Source of the DNA: Maribacter sp.
GTDB taxonomy: Bacteria > Bacteroidota > Bacteroidia > Flavobacteriales > Flavobacteriaceae
DNA: 64,000 nt
Direction of reading: 5' to 3'
NCBI GenBank assembly: GCA_024643345.1
Contig: JAHENB010000008.1
Span: 10,949-74,948, forward strand
Shown: one piece after another, positions 58,389 through 64,000 of the stretch
How positions within the stretch are numbered: position 1 is the stretch's first letter
Layout of the letters: the number at the start of each line of letters is the position of its first letter
Notes under the pieces: generated by a model
What the model was told of the DNA's origin: nothing
Seen by the model: only the letters and a program-made list of their open reading frames with translations
Databases searched by the model: none
Position numbers and translations under genes: made by a program

Positions 58389-61300
58389 TCATTCGGTTAT
58401 TTTAAAATTGTAATGTCCTGAGACCAATTCCAGAACAACCTCATCCCCTTCTTTTTGATGAATTGTAATGTCCTTTGTTTTTTTTAATTTTTTGCCGTTC
58501 AGGGTAACCTTCGCAATTGAATTTGTCTTTAATCGTAAGGTTGCCGAGGTATTGGCCGGAACGGTGGTAGAATAGGTCCAGCCGGTATCTTCCCATTGCC
58601 ATGCACTTTGGATACGGCCATGCATGCTGTCGTAATAGCCTTTCGCCCAGGTCATTTTTTTATCCGGATCTGGGGTTGGCCGCAAAATAAAATGCTTGAA
58701 ACCTGGATGGTCAGGGTCACGTTGAATGCCCAGGGAGTAATTGTACATCCAGGCGGCCACGGCGCCAAAGGAATAATGGTTGAAGGAGTTCATACTATTG
58801 TTGCCGCCGAAACCATTCTCCAAGGTATATGAATTTAAGCGTTCCCAAATGGTCGTGGCCCCGTTCTCTACGGAATACAACCATGAAGGATAGGAAGTTT
58901 GCCGCAACAAACGATAGGCGATCGCATCCTGCCCGTTTTCGGACAAGGCTTGGTTCAGGGAAGCCGTACCGATAAACCCGGTCATCAGGGAATATTCAGG
59001 GCGCAATGCACCCAGCTCATCCTCATTCGATCGCTCTATGCTCCCCACTAGGTTCTGTACCAGCTTCGCTTTGTTTGTATCATCAACCACATTGAGATCC
59101 AAAGGAATCGCATAAGATGCCTGTGTATCCACAAAATCGCCTGCCTTTTTCCTTTTTTCTTCGGGTAGGGGTGGTCCAAAACGAAGGCTTTGATTCCCCA
59201 AATGAATCGTTTTTCCCGAAGCGCCATCTATATAGGTCTTATTGAAAAATGCCTTTCGATCTTGGTATTGTTTTTCAAAGTTCGTGGCCTCTCCGGTTTT
59301 ACCCAACAGACGGGCAGTCTTTGCCAAGATTTCAAGATCGTACAGATGGTAGGCCGCCCAAAGCCCAGTGTCCTCGTTTTTATAGCCTTCGGGACTCAGC
59401 CAATCGCCCAATGGTCCTTCATTTAAAACTCCTGTTTCAGGGTCGATTTTAGAATTCAAGAATTCCACATAGCGTTTCATGGCATCGTAATGCGCGCGCA
59501 ACAATTCCAAATCGCCGTATTGTTGATATACTTCCCAGGCAACTATGATACCGGCACTCCCCCAAAGCGTTCCTCCAAAACCACCGCCAACGGGAGCAAC
59601 ATCGGTAAAACGACCGTCTTCCCTTTGGATATCCCGCATGGCGAGCATCTGCCGATTTAGAAAAGGCCCCACATCGGCTAGATAGGTCGAGGCCTTTGAA
59701 AAGACATTGATGTCCCCGCTCCAGCCCATGCGTTCGTTTCGTGCAGGCGTATCGGTGGGGATCGATAAGAAATTGCCCCGGAGCGACCAGGTAATATTTT
59801 CCCAAAGCTTGTTCACCATTGCGTTAGAGGTTTCATAGCTTGAGGACAGTTCCTTAATGGAGCTTACCACCAAACCCTTCACATTTTCTAAGGGCAAGGC
59901 TTTGTCTATGCCCGTAATTTCCAAAAAGCGATAGCCATGAAAGGTAAATCGGGGCCGTATGGTTTCCACGCCCCCTTTTCGGATATAGAGGTCTTGGGCT
60001 AGGGCCGCCCTTATGTTTTCGAGCATCACCATCCCCGTGTTTTCTCCGTATTCCGATAAATCGGGATACTTTACTTCGGCGTACCGGAGCGTTATGGTAT
60101 CCCCTGCACTACCATTGGGGATTTGCAGCTGCGGAAACCCCACCATGTTCTGTCCCATGTCATAGACAAATACCCCTGGGCGCACTTGTTCGACACTCTT
60201 GGCGACAAGGGACTTTACTATTGTAGCGTTTTCCCCTATTTGCCCCATGAGCTTCAAATCACCATAATTGAATTTGTCGTTTTGAAAGGTCGTTCCCTCC
60301 AAAGGCACCTCTTTGGCCGATTTCCATTGACCATCATCATACTCTGCAGTTGCCCAGCCCGCTATATCTTTTTCCTTGGCAGCGTCATAAACTTCGCCCT
60401 GGAAAAAGCTGCCGTAACGTAGGGGACCGTCGGTAAACAATTCCCAATCGGTATCATTGGTGGTCATCACTTGCTCCGAGCCATCCGCATAGGTAATGAT
60501 CAATTGTGCCAGAAGGGATTGCCGATCACCAAAATAATTCCAGTTTTCACCACTATAGGTAATGTTGCCGCTCCACCAGCCTTCACTGAGCCAGGCCCCC
60601 AAAGCATTGTCGGCACCCGATAAAACCTTTTCGGTCACATCATAGGTCTGGTACATTTGGGTCTTGTTATATTGCGTTAGCCCGGGATTGAAATAATCAT
60701 TTCCGATGCGCTCTCCATTGATATACACTTCATAGATCCCCCTTGCGGTGGCATATAGCCTTGCTTTTGCCACTGGTTTGTTCTCGACCCTGAATTCGGT
60801 GCGCAACATGGGCGCGGCATTACGGCTCGGATCGGCCAGCACCAAATTGCCCTTGTCACCTCCGATGATTTCGTAGGCCCCGTCTTGTACCAAAAAGTTG
60901 TTCTTTTCCACTACCGCCTTCTTAAATAATCCCTGGTAATTGCCCTCGGCCCTTAGGTCTTCCGAATAGATAACGTTGGAAGGCGCCCTAAAATTCCGGA
61001 TGCGCAGATCCGAAAAACGGGCCTTTTGGCCCGCATCCGAATAAAAGCCGATATCGGCCAACATGGGAAAACTGATATAGTCGTTGCCCTTCCCGACGGG
61101 ATTCAGGTTGAATCCGATTTTGCCGCGAGGTGGGGGCATGGTATCATCGTTACCGGAAATTTTGTTCTCTTCTGAGGAACCATCCAGGTATACCTGGAAC
61201 AACCCAAAATTACATTCGGCAAAAAAAGTATGCGGTTCATACTTATTGTCCCTGTTGATAATATTTAATGGAATATCGTAGGTTCTAAAGGGCACGTCGG

Positions 61301-62033
61301 CATTATCTCCCGGGGCATAACCGATGCGATACACCTTAAATTTAGCCAAATTGGTTTCGGTGCCGTCCACTCCGGAAATATCCAATTCAAAGCGGATATA
61401 GCTTTGATCCTTTTGGGTTTCCACCCCTTGAATGTTCTTGTCACGATCTAGGAGCCTTTGGTCATTGCCGCCAAAAACAAAGGATGCTTTGGTGCTTTTC
61501 GATTTTTGATCGATCTGTAATGTGTATTCCATTTTAAAGACCGACAGGTAATGTGAATACAACACCATGTCTTCATCCCCGCCACCGATCCATTGGGCAT
61601 TGTGCCATTCTGCGGCATTGGGATCGGAATCGAGCATTCCGGTTTCGAACCAAGAAGATCCCGTACTCGATTTCCCCTCTTCGTCCCAAATGGTAACCAC
61701 CCAAACGTAGCGAGTAGTCGGCAAGAGTTTTTGACCCTTATACGAAATGCCCATTGCATCGGTTGAAAGCACCTTTCCCGAATCCCATACCAAATCTTTG
61801 GATTCATTGGTGACCTTGATTTGATAGGCTGTTTGGAACTGGCCCCTTTTCATGGGGCCGGTCACCATTTGCCAACTGAAACGGGGCGTGGCAACATCAA
61901 TGCCCAAAGGCGTTTCCCGGTATTCGACTTGCAATTGTTTTGGTGGGATTTGTGCCGTTAAGGTTTCCGGATGAAAAACCATGAGGAATAATAAGGATGC
62001 CACAATAAATTTTGCAAGAACGGTCGGTTTCAT
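58389..62033 (-). CDS. Alpha-L-rhamnosidase (GH78), secreted
   Basis: Rhamnosid_N ARLYATARGIYEVYINGERIGNDYFNPGLTQYNKT; catalytic DTPARNERMGWSGD; start trimmed from 62066. Confidence 0.93.
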   Translation of the reverse strand: MKPTVLAKFIVASLLFLMVFHPETLTAQIPPKQLQVEYRETPLGIDVATPRFSWQMVTGPMKRGQFQTAYQIKVTNESKDLVWDSGKVLSTDAMGISYKGQKLLPTTRYVWVVTIWDEEGKSSTGSSWFETGMLDSDPNAAEWHNAQWIGGGDEDMVLYSHYLSVFKMEYTLQIDQKSKSTKASFVFGGNDQRLLDRDKNIQGVETQKDQSYIRFELDISGVDGTETNLAKFKVYRIGYAPGDNADVPFRTYDIPLNIINRDNKYEPHTFFAECNFGLFQVYLDGSSEENKISGNDDTMPPPRGKIGFNLNPVGKGNDYISFPMLADIGFYSDAGQKARFSDLRIRNFRAPSNVIYSEDLRAEGNYQGLFKKAVVEKNNFLVQDGAYEIIGGDKGNLVLADPSRNAAPMLRTEFRVENKPVAKARLYATARGIYEVYINGERIGNDYFNPGLTQYNKTQMYQTYDVTEKVLSGADNALGAWLSEGWWSGNITYSGENWNYFGDRQSLLAQLIITYADGSEQVMTTNDTDWELFTDGPLRYGSFFQGEVYDAAKEKDIAGWATAEYDDGQWKSAKEVPLEGTTFQNDKFNYGDLKLMGQIGENATIVKSLVAKSVEQVRPGVFVYDMGQNMVGFPQLQIPNGSAGDTITLRYAEVKYPDLSEYGENTGMVMLENIRAALAQDLYIRKGGVETIRPRFTFHGYRFLEITGIDKALPLENVKGLVVSSIKELSSSYETSNAMVNKLWENITWSLRGNFLSIPTDTPARNERMGWSGDINVFSKASTYLADVGPFLNRQMLAMRDIQREDGRFTDVAPVGGGFGGTLWGSAGIIVAWEVYQQYGDLELLRAHYDAMKRYVEFLNSKIDPETGVLNEGPLGDWLSPEGYKNEDTGLWAAYHLYDLEILAKTARLLGKTGEATNFEKQYQDRKAFFNKTYIDGASGKTIHLGNQSLRFGPPLPEEKRKKAGDFVDTQASYAIPLDLNVVDDTNKAKLVQNLVGSIERSNEDELGALRPEYSLMTGFIGTASLNQALSENGQDAIAYRLLRQTSYPSWLYSVENGATTIWERLNSYTLENGFGGNNSMNSFNHYSFGAVAAWMYNYSLGIQRDPDHPGFKHFILRPTPDPDKKMTWAKGYYDSMHGRIQSAWQWEDTGWTYSTTVPANTSATLRLKTNSIAKVTLNGKKLKKTKDITIHQKEGDEVVLELVSGHYNFKITE

Positions 62034-62101
62034 TTTAAATCGATTTAAAAATAGGTGGGATTGCATTGTTTACAAGATTACCCAATATACGTCATTATAC
62101 T

Positions 62102-62290
62102 GTTCTGTACTGTTAGGGAATGTTGAAAGAAGTGGGGACAGATGCATCGAAAACTTTCGACTGATCTCACAATGGCATCCAAATGGAATGGATCATTTAT
62201 GCAATAAAACCGTTTTGAAATGTTGGCAATTGGTGGTGAACCGATATCTTTTTGATCATGGCCCCAACCATTTACCGAACAGTACAGAAC
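62102..62290. repeat. 13-nt inverted repeat in the divergent GH78 intergenic region
   Basis: GTTCTGTACTGTT (62102-62114) and AACAGTACAGAAC (62278-62290), exact reverse complements. Confidence 0.6.
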
Positions 62291-62475
62291 GCCCATTCCG
62301 AAAACGATGGTTACATTTGGATTCAATGGTGAAGTTAAAAAACAATTTGAAATCAGGACCTATTGCAGCATGGATTGTTCGCCTAAAATCAAAAAGCCGT
62401 CTTTCGGGCAAACCATCAAACAGAGATCAACGCATTGCCATAAGCGATATATACAGTTATACCAAATATTCTAAA

Positions 62476-64000
62476 ATGCAAAAAACCATTAAACCCTTAA
62501 TGATTTCGATGGTCTTGCTCTGTTCCTTTACAAGCTTTGCCCAAGAAATAGCCCCAGAATTTTCCCAAAAAATGTGGCAGGCACAATGGGTGCAGGTGCC
62601 CGATACAGATGGGAAAGATTATGGGGTATATCTGTTCCGAAAGCAAATTGAAATCGAAAAGATACCGAGCGCATTGCCGGTTTATATCTCGGCCGATAAT
62701 AAGTATGAACTGTATGTCAACGAAGCCTTGGTTTCTCGAGGGCCGAATAAAGGGGACCTATCACATTGGAATTTCGAGATATTGGATCTTGCCGCTTTTC
62801 TCAAAAAGGGAAAAAATACGGTCGCGGCCAAGATCTGGAACGAGGGCAGTCATCGACAAGAGGCCCAACTTTCATTCAATACGGGTTTTATCCTTCAAGG
62901 GGCCAGCCCCGAAACAGCCGTGCTGAATACGGATAGCAGTTGGAAATGTGTTCAGGATACAAGCTACAGTCCTATTTTGATAAGCGATTATATGCCCAGA
63001 CCTGGTCTGTTGTTGTTGCCCGGCTATTACGTGGCGGGACCCGGTGAAAAAGTGGACATGTCCAAAAAATACGTGGGTTGGAAAACCGATTCCTTTGACG
63101 ACGGCAAATGGAAGAACGCACAATTCATATCGCCCGGAATTCCACGGAATACCGTGGGCCTCGATGCCGGAAATTCCTGGCGCCTGGTGCCCTCCACCTT
63201 GCCACCTATGGAAACTGTGGCCCAGCGATTCAAAAAATTGAGAAAGGCCGATGGGGTTACGATTTCTCCAGACTTTCCCGAGAAATCGGCAGCCATTGAA
63301 ATTCCCGCCAATATCTCCGCGTCCCTATTATTGGACCAGACGTATTTGACCAACGCCTATCCTACGCTTACCTTTAGTGGAGGCAAAAAAAGCATTATAT
63401 CCCTTACGTATGCCGAAGCCCTTTATGATGCCCAAAGTTCAAAAGGTGACAGGAACAAAATTGATGGCAAAACGATGATCGGAAGAACGGACAGTTTACT
63501 GTCAAGTGGGGCACAAAAGCAAGAGTTTACCCCAATTTCGTACCGCACTTACAGGTACTTGGAGGTAACCATAAAGACCGAAGACGACCCTCTTGTCATT
63601 GACGATATTTCCTCTGTGGCGGTCGGTTATCCCTTTAAAATGAACGCCACGCTCAAAACTTCCATTCCGGAAATGGATCAAATGATGGACATCGGCTGGC
63701 GCACCGCCAAGCTCTGTGCCATGGATACTTATATGGATTGCCCCTATTGGGAGCAATTGCAATATATTGGGGATACCCGAATCCAGGCCATGGTATCGCT
63801 TTACAACAGTGGGGACGATCAATTGGTTAAACATGCACTCGACCTGATCGATTTCTCGAGGCAACCGGAGGGCATTACCCTAAGCCGTTATCCGACCCAA
63901 AATGCGCAAATCATCACGCCCTTTTCCCTATGGTATATCGGGATGTTGTACGACTATATGATGTACGGCAACGATAGGGACTTCATCAAGAACAAACTCT
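62476..64000 (+). CDS. Second GH78-like alpha-L-rhamnosidase (3' end outside window)
   Basis: Open frame from ATG 62476 (MQKTIKPLMISMVLLCSFTSFAQ signal) to window end; IEIPANISASLLLDQTY, TYRYLEVTI, MDCPYWEQLQYIGDTRIQ; absent from ORF track because no stop. Confidence 0.85.
   Translation, partial: MQKTIKPLMISMVLLCSFTSFAQEIAPEFSQKMWQAQWVQVPDTDGKDYGVYLFRKQIEIEKIPSALPVYISADNKYELYVNEALVSRGPNKGDLSHWNFEILDLAAFLKKGKNTVAAKIWNEGSHRQEAQLSFNTGFILQGASPETAVLNTDSSWKCVQDTSYSPILISDYMPRPGLLLLPGYYVAGPGEKVDMSKKYVGWKTDSFDDGKWKNAQFISPGIPRNTVGLDAGNSWRLVPSTLPPMETVAQRFKKLRKADGVTISPDFPEKSAAIEIPANISASLLLDQTYLTNAYPTLTFSGGKKSIISLTYAEALYDAQSSKGDRNKIDGKTMIGRTDSLLSSGAQKQEFTPISYRTYRYLEVTIKTEDDPLVIDDISSVAVGYPFKMNATLKTSIPEMDQMMDIGWRTAKLCAMDTYMDCPYWEQLQYIGDTRIQAMVSLYNSGDDQLVKHALDLIDFSRQPEGITLSRYPTQNAQIITPFSLWYIGMLYDYMMYGNDRDFIKNKL

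Noticed and set aside
62078-62326. 82-aa minus ORF in the GH78 intergenic region
   Set aside because: Overlaps the inverted repeats and probable promoters; no recognisable protein.
47821-64000. Canonical polysaccharide utilization locus
   Set aside because: No SusC/SusD-like genes in the window, so reported as a SusCD-less locus instead.
1-64000. CRISPR arrays, tRNA/rRNA genes, prophage, IS elements
   Set aside because: No spaced direct repeats, cloverleaf signatures, integrase or transposase ORFs were seen by reading; absence not confirmed computationally.

Overview
Chromosomal window from a marine Bacteroidota, most likely Flavobacteriaceae (PadR-PspC-GIN locus, DUF6090 debris, TAnnTTTG-type promoter, many lipoprotein and sulfatase genes). 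I saw no rRNA, tRNA, CRISPR array, prophage or intact IS element. Main blocks: (1) 0-5 kb housekeeping and stress genes (DoxX, OxyR-type LysR, PBP4, MsrA, NUDIX) with decayed gene pieces between them. (2) 6-19.8 kb, a compact sulfation/desulfation locus: PAPS-forming operon cysQ-DUF2061x2-cysC-cysD-cysN on the minus strand, divergent from two tandem aryl-sulfate sulfotransferase lipoproteins, a sulfotransferase, an MFS transporter, an unknown 176-aa protein coupled to a flavin monooxygenase, and an arylsulfatase. No cysH/cysI is visible. DUF6090 gene fragments lie at both edges in permuted order. (3) 20-25 kb: DUF2461, AIM24, MerTP/GDCCVxC metal-handling genes and an HMA-CDF transporter. (4) 26-30 kb: DUF4870/PadR/PspC/GIN envelope-stress locus with a palindromic candidate operator. 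(5) 35-40 kb: Gfo/Idh oxidoreductase, sulfatase, FGE-like and galK genes. (6) 40-47 kb: PpsA, glycogen phosphorylase and others. (7) 47.8-64 kb: a catabolic locus without SusC/SusD, with GH3, two type-B carboxylesterases, a degenerate-Nudix putative regulator, CitMHS transporter, AtuA plus a small AtuA-like protein, an esterase and two divergent GH78 rhamnosidases (the last runs off the window). Best candidates for something under-described are the sulfation locus and the AtuA/rhamnosidase/esterase locus. All family calls are by motif recognition from the translations; no searches were run.
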